Counted from the first letter of the stretch, positions 10,666 to 19,819 are shown. The stretch is 64,000 nt of DNA from Sthenelais limicola (GCA_942159475.1 OW804102.1:29456873-29520872), one strand, 5' to 3'. Numbers and translations: made by a program. The notes: generated by a model not told the origin, from the sequence alone.

Positions 10666-11592
10666 TTAAAGATGATCACATAGCATTGAGTCGACTTTCA
10701 ATTGATGATCCTGTGAAGGAGATATATACTTAGTCACACAAAGAGATTTCCAATGACCTCTTTGACGTATATCTGATAGGGAACAACCCATGGATGCCAT
10801 GAAGGATGCCCCACCACGACGTAGAGAATGAGTAGAAAATTGTCCAGAAAAACCAGCTTTGCATACTAAGTCTTTCAGGTAATTATTCAGGAATGTATAT
10901 GACAATGTTCCTCCAGCAGATAGCCGAAAGAGGAAATCCAAGTCATTATGAGGGCTCTCCATGTATAATTTCTTGAGAAGATGCACAGCACACAAGTTCA
11001 AATTCCTGGCCCTAGCCACTGGAATGATGAAGGGAGAGGACGAATTCTTTGACAAATTAATTTTAATTTCCATGCCCCATGAAGTAAATTTAATATCATT
11101 CCTTTTCAGAGCATGAGTAGAGTTGATAGCATGTCCAACCCTCAATAGGGTACGAAAGAGAATTATAAAAATAGTCCAAGCAGTTCTTTCTGATTCTGAC
11201 GAAAATCTCACAAATTTCCTCATTTCTTGTAGATGGGTTGGAAGTAAAGGGTCTGCTGGCATAATAGAAGATCCAGGGAGATTAAAAATGCCTCTAAGAG
11301 TACATTTTACATCTGGGTGAGACATGGAAACACAGGAAATATTCCTTAACCTGGCTCCAAAAATAACAGCACCCAGATAAGTCATTACAGACGAATGTTT
11401 CATCTTACTTGACAACCAGGCAGCATACATACACATAATGTCCACATTTATGTAGTTCGAAGTGAGTTTATAAATAGAGAGAAATGTATTGAAACATTTC
11501 CATTGATTGGTCCTTTGAAGCCTGGTATTATCACACACAGATAGTTCTTTTAGTGTCCTGACTCTCTTCCTCAACTGAGCAGGCCCTGTCAT
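10666..11592 (-). CDS. Tyrosine recombinase (YR) of the Ngaro-like element
   Basis: Encodes about 308 residues from the first ATG at 11592; the frame is open from 11613. It is a tyrosine recombinase that would join the circular DNA copy to the target without staggered-cut repair. Catalytic residues, numbered from that ATG: Arg151 in TLLRVGH, a candidate Lys182 (LSKNS), His255 and Arg258 in HSLRRGG, His280 in RGHW, and Tyr289 in VTKYI. The N-terminal half should be the core-binding domain. It overlaps the 3' end of pol by 62 nt in the +1 frame, so it probably relies on reinitiation, leaky scanning or a spliced transcript. No stop or frameshift is seen. Confidence 0.92.
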   Translation of the reverse strand: MTGPAQLRKRVRTLKELSVCDNTRLQRTNQWKCFNTFLSIYKLTSNYINVDIMCMYAAWLSSKMKHSSVMTYLGAVIFGARLRNISCVSMSHPDVKCTLRGIFNLPGSSIMPADPLLPTHLQEMRKFVRFSSESERTAWTIFIILFRTLLRVGHAINSTHALKRNDIKFTSWGMEIKINLSKNSSSPFIIPVARARNLNLCAVHLLKKLYMESPHNDLDFLFRLSAGGTLSYTFLNNYLKDLVCKAGFSGQFSTHSLRRGGASFMASMGCSLSDIRQRGHWKSLCVTKYISPSQDHQLKVDSMLCDHL

Positions 11593-13477
11593 GAGAAAAT
11601 AACATAGAGTCAATGCAACACAAGCCTATCTTCTTCAAGCACACAATCTCAGGAGAATAATCATATAAATAAGGCAACCGAGACAAAGTATCAGCCACAA
11701 AATTATTTTTTGTGTTAATGTAAATCGGTTCCAGTTCAATGTTGTAGATGAAATTTACCCAGAATATTTCATATAACCATTCCATGGCTTGAGGGTTACT
11801 ACTAACACCATTTCTGAGCATTCCTATCACTTGAGTGTTATCAATAAAACATTTGACAGTGTGATCCTTGAACAAATGTTTCCATCTCTTGAGTCCAACT
11901 AACACAGGATATAATTCTTGTATATTTATGTTCGATGCTATGACCCCATCTTTAGGAGGACCACACAAATGATGACATGAAGAATCGTTGAAGAGAATAT
12001 TGTTGTCTATCCAGGATCCTGCCAGCCAATCACTATCAAGATACACACCAAATCCTTTGCTTGAAGAGTCTGACACCATAGGGAGATGAAAAATATTTCG
12101 AGTAATGAGACGTCTGCCATTAAAAAATTCAGTAAAGGCAGACCACCATCTCAAGTCCCTTCTAAATGCAGTAGAAATTCTCAAACGATTGATATGTTTA
12201 GTCACCATCACTTTGTAGGAGTCAAAGAATTTTCTACAAAAGGTACGACCACCTTTATAAACTGTTGAGCAATGGCTCACATACCCACAGGCTCGTTCAA
12301 GTTCTTTCTTGGTAATAAACTCCTTTTCGTGGAGATTTTTTGTCAATAAATTCAGTTTTTTAACCTTATCAACAGGCAAAGACAAGGACATATCAGTAGA
12401 ATTAATGTCGAAGCCTAAATATTTGCACAATGTAGAAGGAGATGTTACTTTATGCCAGGCCACATAAAATCCTAGATATCTAAGTAAAGCAATGACAGTA
12501 TCTCTGGCCACTATACATTCTCCTACTGTAGGAGCACACACAAAATAATCATCGAGGTAATTAACTACCTTTACATTGCAAGCATTAAGTAATACTTCAG
12601 CCACAAAATTTGAAATGGAATCGAAGTAACATGGACCTGTCTTGAGGCCAAAACACATACGATTATCAACAAAATACCTGTCGACACCATTGATATTCCA
12701 TACAAATCCGCAAAAAGTTCTATGTTCAGGCTTGATGGACACAGCCCTATAAGCTGATTTAATGTCTATAACCGACATGTAATAATCGTCTCGAACCAGG
12801 TTGACAGCATCATCCACAGATTTATATGTAAAAGTACGTATCAAGGAATCACAATTGTCGTTTACAGATTTACCAAAAGGCCTACTACAATCGGTAATAG
12901 GCCGAATACCACCATCGGGTTTACTGACAGCGCCAAGGGAATGAATACAATGAGGTTTAAAATCGACGATAGAAATAAAACCTTCATCTATCTCTGTTGC
13001 GATAATATTATCCATCTTCTTCCTAGGAACATCATCAAGTATCGAGCTGTAATTCTTACATTCGTAGGGCTCTGGAATCGTGTCGACTACATCAAATCCA
13101 TCGCAGATACCAAAATACACATTTAAATATTTTTCTACGAATTTACTACCTTGTGAAAACATGGCATAAGCGAACCTACAAGGTTTAAGTTGAGTCGGGA
13201 GACCTCCCAACCGATAAATACAAGTACAAATGCCCTTGGCGCAATCACTATAAACAGTAATATCGACACCCGACGGCGAACTCGGAGCAGTAAAAATACA
13301 TGTACCACCCTCACAATAATTACCAGTATTTACAAAATTGGATATATCTTGGAAAATATCACAATAAACATCATCATGTTCATAAATAGGTTTAAAATAA
13401 GCAAACAGAGAAGATTCAGAAGAAAACTCATCTGCACAAGTGTCCAAAAAGTCAAAATGTCCACAGCCAGCCGCCAT
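11531..13477 (-). CDS. Reverse transcriptase / RNase H (pol) of the Ngaro-like element
   Basis: Encodes about 648 residues from the ATG at 13477, which has a strong context (AAGATGG). The RT palm aspartates are Asp238 in VIDIKSAY and the pair in YLDD (307-310), preceded by CFGLKTGPCYF. RNase H follows with Asp470 (VSDSSSKG), Glu521 (INIQELYP), Asp546 (CFIDNTQ) and Asp596 (VADTLSR), so all four acidic residues are present. No methyltransferase domain is seen after RNase H, which favours Ngaro over DIRS1-type elements. The same frame is open upstream through 13606, directly after the gag TAG, giving 37 additional sense codons before the TTG at 13495. A Gag-Pol fusion by readthrough is therefore possible. 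Confidence 0.93.
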   Translation of the reverse strand: MAAGCGHFDFLDTCADEFSSESSLFAYFKPIYEHDDVYCDIFQDISNFVNTGNYCEGGTCIFTAPSSPSGVDITVYSDCAKGICTCIYRLGGLPTQLKPCRFAYAMFSQGSKFVEKYLNVYFGICDGFDVVDTIPEPYECKNYSSILDDVPRKKMDNIIATEIDEGFISIVDFKPHCIHSLGAVSKPDGGIRPITDCSRPFGKSVNDNCDSLIRTFTYKSVDDAVNLVRDDYYMSVIDIKSAYRAVSIKPEHRTFCGFVWNINGVDRYFVDNRMCFGLKTGPCYFDSISNFVAEVLLNACNVKVVNYLDDYFVCAPTVGECIVARDTVIALLRYLGFYVAWHKVTSPSTLCKYLGFDINSTDMSLSLPVDKVKKLNLLTKNLHEKEFITKKELERACGYVSHCSTVYKGGRTFCRKFFDSYKVMVTKHINRLRISTAFRRDLRWWSAFTEFFNGRRLITRNIFHLPMVSDSSSKGFGVYLDSDWLAGSWIDNNILFNDSSCHHLCGPPKDGVIASNINIQELYPVLVGLKRWKHLFKDHTVKCFIDNTQVIGMLRNGVSSNPQAMEWLYEIFWVNFIYNIELEPIYINTKNNFVADTLSRLPYLYDYSPEIVCLKKIGLCCIDSMLFSHDRACSVEEESQDTKRTICV

Positions 13478-13564
13478 CTTGCCGGAAGTAGCCAAAGGGG
13501 TTTTCTCACCTTTGACCCGGTCGGCCTGGCAACTGGAATCATCAACCTTGACCTCGTCGTCTCG

Positions 13565-13589
13565 GGGAATACCTTCCGGGACGATTCCC
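13565..13589 (-). promoter_or_regulatory. Possible readthrough-stimulating hairpin after gag TAG
   Basis: On the minus strand GGGAAT (13589-13584) pairs with ATTCCC (13570-13565), starting 17 nt after the TAG at 13609-13607. CCCGG in its loop (13580-13576) could pair with CCGGG at 13520-13516, making a pseudoknot. The pairing is visible; its role is inference by analogy with gamma-retroviral readthrough signals. Confidence 0.3.
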
Positions 13590-13606
13590 TGCTTGCTTTC
13601 CTCATC

Positions 13607-14419
13607 CTATTTCGATGACTTGACAGTACAGGATTTTGACGAATGGTCATTGCTAAGGCAATTAGCACAGCGATGTGGAAATTCACATGATGATTTGGGA
13701 CATCCCCCAGCAGAATTAAACTTGAAACAGATCTTTTCTTTACGTTTAACCAAGCCGGAACTCTTCTTATCCACTTTGTCAACAATAGCCCGCTTAGAAT
13801 TCTCGAATGAATATGAACGGAGAATCTCCTCTTGCTTTACATCATTAAAAGCTTCTAGGCCCACCTTATTCGCTCTTGTACGAACTGCCTTATCATAGGA
13901 AACACTAGCTTTCAATTGATAAATCTGTGATTGGGCCTTTTCACACATCGTGACAACATGATTCACTACCCCCGATAGTTCACCGTAAGGTCTCTCATCG
14001 AGAACCAGCTTAGCGATCAGTTTAAGATTCACTAACATTAACGATTCAAAATTGGTAATTTCTTCACCTTTTTCTAACACAGACGTATAGTCAAATGGCT
14101 TGGATTTCTCACGAGAAGACGACCTCCTCCTTCTCCTACGATCCGAATTACGGACGTCGTATATCGAACTGTCAGCACTCGGGCTCCTCGAACGATGAGA
14201 TGAGAAGGTAACATCTTCCTCATGTTGACGGCCCTGTTCACCACTAGCTCCGGCCTCAACTTCCACCGGAGGGCGTTCTGCCACGACACGAACCAAATCC
14301 TGAATCATTGATTCTAAATTATCCAATCTCGTCTCCATTTGCCGACCACAGTTGGATCCAGTTGGAGCAATATGAATAGTCTTGCATTTAGCACACATCC
14401 TAGCCTTTGACTTCACCAT
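13607..14419 (-). CDS. Gag-like protein of the Ngaro-like element
   Basis: Encodes 270 residues from the ATG at 14419 (context CAAGATGG), 12 nt inside the edge of A1; the frame is open from 14431. It is probably the nucleic-acid-binding structural protein. An N-terminal CAKC motif (Cys9, Cys12) with Cys24 suggests half a zinc ribbon. A charged region has serine/arginine clusters (about 74-81) and a run of six arginines (94-99). The C-terminus has a CCCH finger (Cys231, Cys240, Cys245, His249) followed at once by a retroviral-type CCHC knuckle C-x2-C-x4-H-x4-C (Cys251, Cys254, His259, Cys264). It ends with TAG, after which the frame continues open into pol. Confidence 0.88.
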   Translation of the reverse strand: MVKSKARMCAKCKTIHIAPTGSNCGRQMETRLDNLESMIQDLVRVVAERPPVEVEAGASGEQGRQHEEDVTFSSHRSRSPSADSSIYDVRNSDRRRRRRSSSREKSKPFDYTSVLEKGEEITNFESLMLVNLKLIAKLVLDERPYGELSGVVNHVVTMCEKAQSQIYQLKASVSYDKAVRTRANKVGLEAFNDVKQEEILRSYSFENSKRAIVDKVDKKSSGLVKRKEKICFKFNSAGGCPKSSCEFPHRCANCLSNDHSSKSCTVKSSK

Positions 14420-14430
14420 CTTGACGTTCA

Positions 14431-14672
14431 AAAGTTCAAATTTTCCGCGAAAATCGTGCGGGGTGTTGCCTGCTAGGCGAGTGGAGCGAGAGTGGCCCGT
14501 TAAGAATCATTGAGGTGGGTGTGTCGCGCTGAGCTAGACGGTGATTGGCTGGCGCAGCGATGACGACATAGAGAGGCGTGGTCGCTCAAGCCGAGTGACT
14601 ATGACGTCAGACGGAATCCCTTAGCAAAGGGGGCGTGTCAATATAAGCACTGCGGATGCAGCTTCACATATA
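14431..14672 (-). repeat. Repeat A1, 5' end and probable promoter
   Basis: 242 bp identical to A2, ending 12 nt before the gag ATG. As the 5' terminal repeat it must hold the promoter or be supplied with one. Visible sites are a perfect palindromic CRE TGACGTCA (14602-14609), an inverted CCAAT box (ATTGG, 14544-14548), an E2F-like palindrome TTTTCCGCGAAAAT (14441-14454) and a TTATATTG box near the outer end (about 14638-14646, minus). GC-box-like GGGCGTG and GGCGTGG are also present. Confidence 0.9.
14602..14609. promoter_or_regulatory. CRE palindrome in A1
   Basis: TGACGTCA, the full CREB/ATF consensus, duplicated identically in A2 at 10476-10483. Occupancy is unknown. Confidence 0.45.
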
Positions 14673-15247
14673 ATGTTTGGTTTTGAAGGAGACGAACAAT
14701 GTGTAAAAATTATAAATTGGATTGTCCTGCAGGTCAAAGCCATAATACATAGGCAAAGGTTGTTCGACCAAGGTAAAATAAATGTATTAAATGTATTTTC
14801 CGAGCTCAAAATGAGATGCAATGTAACTCTCTATTCAATTTCAACCTGTGTAGCCCAGAGAGAAAAAAAGGCAATGTGGAGAAGGCTTAAAGATGACATA
14901 CAAGAAAAAATCGACAGTCTAAAATAACAACTAGAATTGCCTCCAACTGGTGTCTACCCTTGCCTTCTCCGCAAGGCCCAACCTCGATAGCTCGTTCCAT
15001 TATATATAAGCCCGAAAATTCCAAAGGTGCTGCCACCTGAGGACAAACGGTGAAAGCTTTTACCCGAAAGAATCAACACTATCGCCATCTAGCGTTTTAT
15101 GTTTCGCAACTAGCGGACCCACATCTATGGTGCCAAAAAATAATCGCATGTTGTTTCCTACCTGAATTTTCCTTTTATGTACGATTACCCTGCCCATCAT
15201 ATATGTCAATGTCGGAAATAAAATATTTGCAAAAACAAAAAAAAAGA
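14673..15247 (+). pseudogene. LINE ORF2 C-terminus and 3' end, right of insertion
   Basis: The frame broken at 10106 resumes here directly after the ATATA junction. It shows the LINE C-terminal pattern FGFEGD..., IINWIVLQVKAIIHRQRLF and ELKMRCNV, and ends with a stop after position 14924. A 3' untranslated region follows, with AATAAA at 15217-15222 and an A-rich tail at about 15230-15247. Coding and tail are those expected of a retrotransposed LINE copy. Confidence 0.85.
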
Positions 15248-15266
15248 ACTATGCAGATACATATAT

Positions 15267-15506
15267 ATGGGTCAGATTTTCAGAAAATGTACAATTGGCA
15301 GCTCTACACATTTAGGAAATGTTGCTAAATTAGGCTGAAAAATGATGAATATACCGGGTATATCTGGGTATATTTGGTATCGTGTTGATTTAAAGTATCA
15401 GTTCTGTTATGTTTAACTGCATTTTGAAGCTCATTTCTGTCTTAGATGTGGGCTATTTGAGAGGATTGGTGAAAGTGAATTGTACATTTTCTAAAAATCT
15501 GACCCG
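15267..15506 (+). mobile_element. R1 family MITE-like element
   Basis: A well-preserved 240-bp copy, beginning GGGTCAGATTTTCAGAAAAT and ending ATTTTCTAAAAATCTGACCC, flanked by TATAT on both sides. It is inserted just after the LINE A-tail. Confidence 0.88.
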
Positions 15507-16340
15507 TATATGGGTGTGGAAGTATTTCTTATGGGATCCATCGTGTTCTTGTTGACAGTTTGCTACTAATGACAGGAGTAACTAGACCTTAATCAAAGCC
15601 CTTTCATTAATAATGTATTTATTATTTACTGGGATTCCTCAAAGTTGAGGGATAAAATGAACACGTAAAAAAATTCTGGCAACGTATAATTTTCCTCTTT
15701 CTGGACATTTTTATCATTTAATTGGAATTAAATGAGTTGTAATGATCATAATTAAGGACATTTGAGAATGGGTGACATGCAAATTATTTGTTAAAAACAC
15801 GTCAGAAAAGTTGTGTTAAAATGAAAATGAATGTACTACGTCATACGGTGGGGAGTTAAAAAATGCCTTTCATGAGAATGGGCAGCCTTACCATTGACAT
15901 AAACATTTGTTCTGGCTTTAAAATAGGCTGGGTTCTTTACTATGCAACAGGAAATAAATATTGATTCCAATCTTAAGCGTATCTCGGTTGTTTTTCTTGT
16001 GGCTTTCTTTCCTCGGCGATTTGAATAACGGTTGGATTAATAGGGAAATCAAGTTTCTTGCATCGTTTTAAATACCGTTCAATAAAAGGCACATTACCAT
16101 ATTGATATAAATAAATAAACATGGTGGCGTTCCCAAGGCCAAAGACGTTTTAAATTTGAGTTTTCATAATCATTCATTAATCGTATTGCATGGTCAGCTC
16201 ATGCTCTCCACTCCAAGAAAAATAAGTTATTTAATGAGTTATTATGAGTTTATACAATGTTATTTAAGAAAAAGACACATACATTTCAAACAGTGTGTTC
16301 GTCCAATATATTTGCTCGAGATCGATTAGTTTCATTACAC
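15507..16340. other. Non-coding, no feature seen
   Basis: AT-rich sequence with no supported gene or recognised repeat. Confidence 0.45.
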
Positions 16341-16344
16341 TGTT

Positions 16345-16390
16345 CCCTTACGAAAGGCACCTACGTTCTGAAACGTTAGAAATAAAAGGC
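16345..16390 (+). ncRNA. Degenerate Penelope-type hammerhead-like motif
   Basis: Reads TTACGAAAGGCACCTACG, then TTCTGAAACGTTAGAAATAA. The GAAACGTT segment (GAAAC at 16370-16374) preceded by a weak stem and followed by AATAAA resembles the end of Penelope-like elements. The CUGAUGA box is decayed to TTACGAA, so it would not cleave. Confidence 0.3.
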
Positions 16391-16821
16391 CACTAAATCA
16401 GAACCTTAAATCTCCAGTTGTTTCTTCGGATTTGAAGGGATATTATTGGCCTTCAACATCTTCATTACAAAAAGCTCAGCTATAATATATGTGTGTAAAT
16501 ATTGATGAGATTATTCCTGCACTATGAACTTCCCACCTTCTATATCTAGCGGGTGTAGTCTCAGTGTACCCCACTATGCAGTTCAGGCCAAAACCCTCAG
16601 GTCAGATAAGAATGCTATGTCAGTGATTGGACGCCTACCTCGCTAATCGGTTTTCTAGACTATGACAAGGCGTTCTACAAGGGATTATAATGACATTTTG
16701 TGGTCTTAATGGAATTATAGTGGCACTTTACGGTTTGAGGAGAGTGGCTTTCCCTCCATTTGAAGGTACTCTCTCATCTTTGGCCTAGACTCTATGGGCC
16801 TGCGCCAACCCCACTACCCCA
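16391..16821. other. Non-coding
   Basis: No feature recognised; it may include remains of the element that carried the preceding hammerhead-like motif. Confidence 0.35.
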
Positions 16822-17283
16822 GGGGCCAGGTGTCAGCTAATTAAGAAAAGAAAAACCATGTTTGTGAATTCCTACAACCTTTAGCCTTTCTTTGGAATAA
16901 AGCTTCCTGCCATTATTGTGTGTATAAGGGAAAGCTCCAGCTGGTATTTCACTTGGAAAGGATATTATTCCTTCCTACAGGTGTGGGTCAGATGATCATA
17001 AAATGTATAATTGGCAGATCTACACATTTAGTAAATTCTGCTAAATTAGACTGAACAATGGTCACTACTAGATACATCGGAATATATTTGATATTGCCTT
17101 GATCCAGCCAATCTGCTTGTTTATGTTTAACTGTATTTCAAACCTCACCTTTGTCTTAAATTCTGATTAATTGGGAGGATTGGTGAGGGCGAATTGTACA
17201 ATTTCTGGAGATTTCACCTATGTAGGAATTCCCCCTAGCCTGGAAAATTGTCCTTTCCTTAGCTTATATTATGCAACAGGCTC
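16822..17283. mobile_element. R2 element split by an R1 insertion
   Basis: The left R2 end (GGGGCCAGGTGTCAGCTAAT) and right R2 end (CTTTCCTTAGCTTATATTAT, then GCAACAGGC) enclose a complete R1 at 16983-17222. The R2 interior (CCTTCCTACAG and GTAGGAATTCC) continues on either side of it. R1 therefore inserted after R2. Confidence 0.7.
16983..17222 (+). mobile_element. R1 element nested in R2
   Basis: 240 bp, GTGGGTCAGATGATCATAAA to ATTTCTGGAGATTTCACCTA, with the usual interior. The R2 sequence is directly interrupted at both ends. Confidence 0.78.
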
Positions 17284-17945
17284 TTGTCCACCTGGGGGCT
17301 CTTCGAGTTGCTAATTACTAACAACAGCTTACTTATCATAGACCAGTGTTGATATCAGGGAGCGGGGATATCACAATCGAAATCTTGATGGGGCGTGAAG
17401 GTAAATCGCGTATCTTGAGTAGGCTGAGTTAGATAAATGAGTAACTCGGTAGAGCCAGGAGATTCCAGGAGGAATATGAAATATATCTCATGTGTATTGA
17501 GAGATAAGGTGAAAGTTGTACATGTATAGCAGCAAGCCTATACTAGAGGGGTCTAGAGTTGTTTTAGACATGATAAATCTTCCTTCGGTACTCTAGCAAG
17601 GCCCAGCTGCTACTGCTTTCTAGAAAAACCCAAACTGAGGCGCTCCTGCCTCTCTGAGTCTCTCTCTCAGGGAAGGGGTACTGGGCTATTTTTTATTGTC
17701 CAATGGGAGAGCTCAGCAGAGGTGGTAAAAGGGCCACGTCAGCTTGTAAAATGCGTGAGAACAATAGATTGGATATTAACACCTGTCATTCCCATATATA
17801 CATGGCAATGACAGGTCTATGATAAGTACATACTATCAGGAAGACCTTCACTCCCTGCTTATTTTCTACTTGAGTAAAATTACAATGAATACAAGACAAT
17901 ATCCATGTGAAGTACCACCATCAAATATAATCTAAATTAGCCATA
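17284..17945. other. Non-coding, no feature seen
   Basis: No gene or repeat identified. Confidence 0.4.
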
Positions 17946-18195
17946 TTACTAACCCATATTTTGTAAATTGCATTAAGATTGTATGACATGGCCAGTTTGA
18001 ATCTTTGGAAAACCCTTGGGAATATCTAAAGTCACAACAGATGTTACCTAGAAGTTTTTGACATTCAAGGGTTAGGTAGAGGCTTCATGTGAACCTGAAT
18101 CTCTGGTGTAAGTCCCTCTCAATGTAAGCTTCTTACTACACGTTGGTGTCATGCTTACCCTAAAAGTGAATCCCACTGTGTCTAGTGTGTCTTTT
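17946..18195 (+). repeat. R9 dispersed repeat, copy 2
   Basis: About 250 bp similar to 7768-8008, sharing CATGGCCAGTTTGAATCTTT, AGGGTTAGGTAGAGGC and CCCTCTCAATGTAAGCTTCT. Confidence 0.65.
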
Positions 18196-18530
18196 AAGTT
18201 TTACTTTGTAGTCAAATAATTCCACTGCCAATGTCGAAATTGGGAATTTACATAGCCGCCATGTTGCACGTCAGTCCTTGAATCTAAATTGATGTATTAT
18301 ATGATAGTCTTTCCCATCATGCATTTAGGAATTATTTTTATGTCAGATTCAATGAATATCTATCCCACCATTCACTGTAATATACATGCGCAATTGCATA
18401 TATATTATATATTATGAACACTAAAACTAATATCTATACCCGAAGACAAATTGTTTAATAATTCTTCAAGTTTTGAGTGTCATGGAGCAGGAATCCCTTC
18501 CAGAATGTATCAGGGAAGGTAAAGGCATAT

Positions 18531-18768
18531 ATGGGTCAGATTTTCAGAAAATGCATAATTGGCAGCTCTACACATTTATTAGATTCTGCTAAATTAAGCT
18601 GAAAAATGGTAAATACTAGATATATCTGAATATATTTTGTATTTGGTTGATTCGGAGAATCTGTTTGGTTATGTTGAACTGTATTTTGAACCTGAATTTT
18701 GGCTTAAATTTGGCTTATTTGAGAGGATTTGTGAAAGCAATTGTACATTTGCAGACGAATTCACCCAT
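18531..18768 (+). mobile_element. R1 family MITE-like element
   Basis: 238 bp, GGGTCAGATTTTCAGAAAAT to a right end diverged to GCAGACGAATTCACCCAT. It abuts an R3 copy with only 2 bp between them. Confidence 0.82.
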
Positions 18769-18770
18769 AT

Positions 18771-19173
18771 GTGATGTGTTTCGGGTAAATAAGTCACAAG
18801 TCGCACAAATTATATTTTTAAAGTGTTTCTTACAAGATCTCGTAACTGAAATGTTCTGATTTTTTGCAGGGTTTAGCCCTTGTAGGAATACCGATCTATG
18901 TACTAAATTTCAGGACGACGCAATAAATCTATTTTTGCATTTTAAAGGCCTTCGCATGGAATATATTTTGTTACTTAACTGGTAATTGCCCACCCAAAAA
19001 TATTGCAAACTTTTTCTTTTTGAAAAATAATAATCTCAAACTTTAATTATATAAATACTTATTAAATGTCCGTATGTTTACTACCATTAGAATCACCTTG
19101 ATCTCATCTTTTCAAATATGATGATATCTTAAAATCAATTTATTTTTGCTACTTTCCTTATAACACATCACAT
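18771..19173 (+). mobile_element. R3 family MITE-like element
   Basis: About 400 bp bounded by GTGATGTGTTTCGGGTAAAT (left) and CTTATAACACATCACAT (right). Its interior has the phrases GAATCACCTTGATCTCATC and TCAAATATGATGATATC shared with other copies. Non-coding. Other long copies are at 36738-37147, 53034-53402 and 54293-54650. Confidence 0.72.
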
Positions 19174-19819
19174 AACAGTCCTGAGGTAATGCCCCATACA
19201 TGTACTGTGTCGACCACAGGCGAAGGCCCCATCACTCCGTTCTCTTTGCATAGTATCGCATTACCTTTTGACAAGAATTAACACATCCAAAAACTCTAAA
19301 AGCGATCCATCAAATTGGAAATCGCATGCATTCAACTATTATTTCAGCCCTCAGTCCACATCCCCATCTTCCTTGCAATGTGGGTATCACGTTCTGGATT
19401 GTGCTCCGCTTTGCTCAGCAAGCTTTGTCTCCAATCTCCCTCTAAATGGAGCTTCAAGCGCAATGAAACGTAAACTGTTTGTTGTAGAATCCCTGGGTGA
19501 GCAGAAATCCTTGACTCTGGTGCTCTGCAGGATGCATGATTAGCATATTCATGAGGAGCAGAACGTCAGAGAAGAAACTCTTATACTCACAGTGGGGAAC
19601 AATATGGCCCGAAGTGGCAGAATATGTGAATAAATTTGTAATTGACGAAATTAAAAAAGTGTGAAATCACACTGAGGTCCGAATTGATATTTACACTTGA
19701 GGGCAGTATGAAACACAGCATATAAACAATGTGTAGTTTAGAATAATTAAATAATGAAAAGAAATCCCGAAATTAACACATATATATTCAAAATGTCAAA
19801 ATTGTTTTTTCTTTGAAAA
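19174..19819. other. Non-coding
   Basis: No supported gene. The 91-codon frame at 19268-19543 shows no recognisable domain. Confidence 0.4.

Larger units (their letters stand above)
10107..14672 (-). mobile_element. Complete Ngaro/DIRS-like tyrosine-recombinase retrotransposon
   Basis: A 4566-bp element read on the minus strand as A1 (14672-14431), gag, pol, recombinase, B1 (10632-10542), A2 (10546-10305), a 107-bp spacer, and B2 (10197-10107). This split-direct-repeat layout with RT/RNase H and a tyrosine recombinase, and no methyltransferase domain seen, fits the Ngaro group of the DIRS order. PAT-like elements share the repeat layout and are the alternative. Both repeat pairs are identical by eye and the three reading frames are open, so the insertion is recent and may be competent. 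Both outer ends carry ATATA. There is no other duplication, as expected for integration of a circular intermediate by a tyrosine recombinase. Confidence 0.92.

Noticed and set aside
13330..13785. 151-codon minus-strand frame overlapping the gag/pol junction
   Set aside because: It runs in a different frame across real gag and pol sequence and shows no domain; a shadow of the coding DNA.
11123..13898. Several plus-strand frames antisense to the Ngaro-like genes
   Set aside because: All lie opposite well-supported coding sequence and lack domains.
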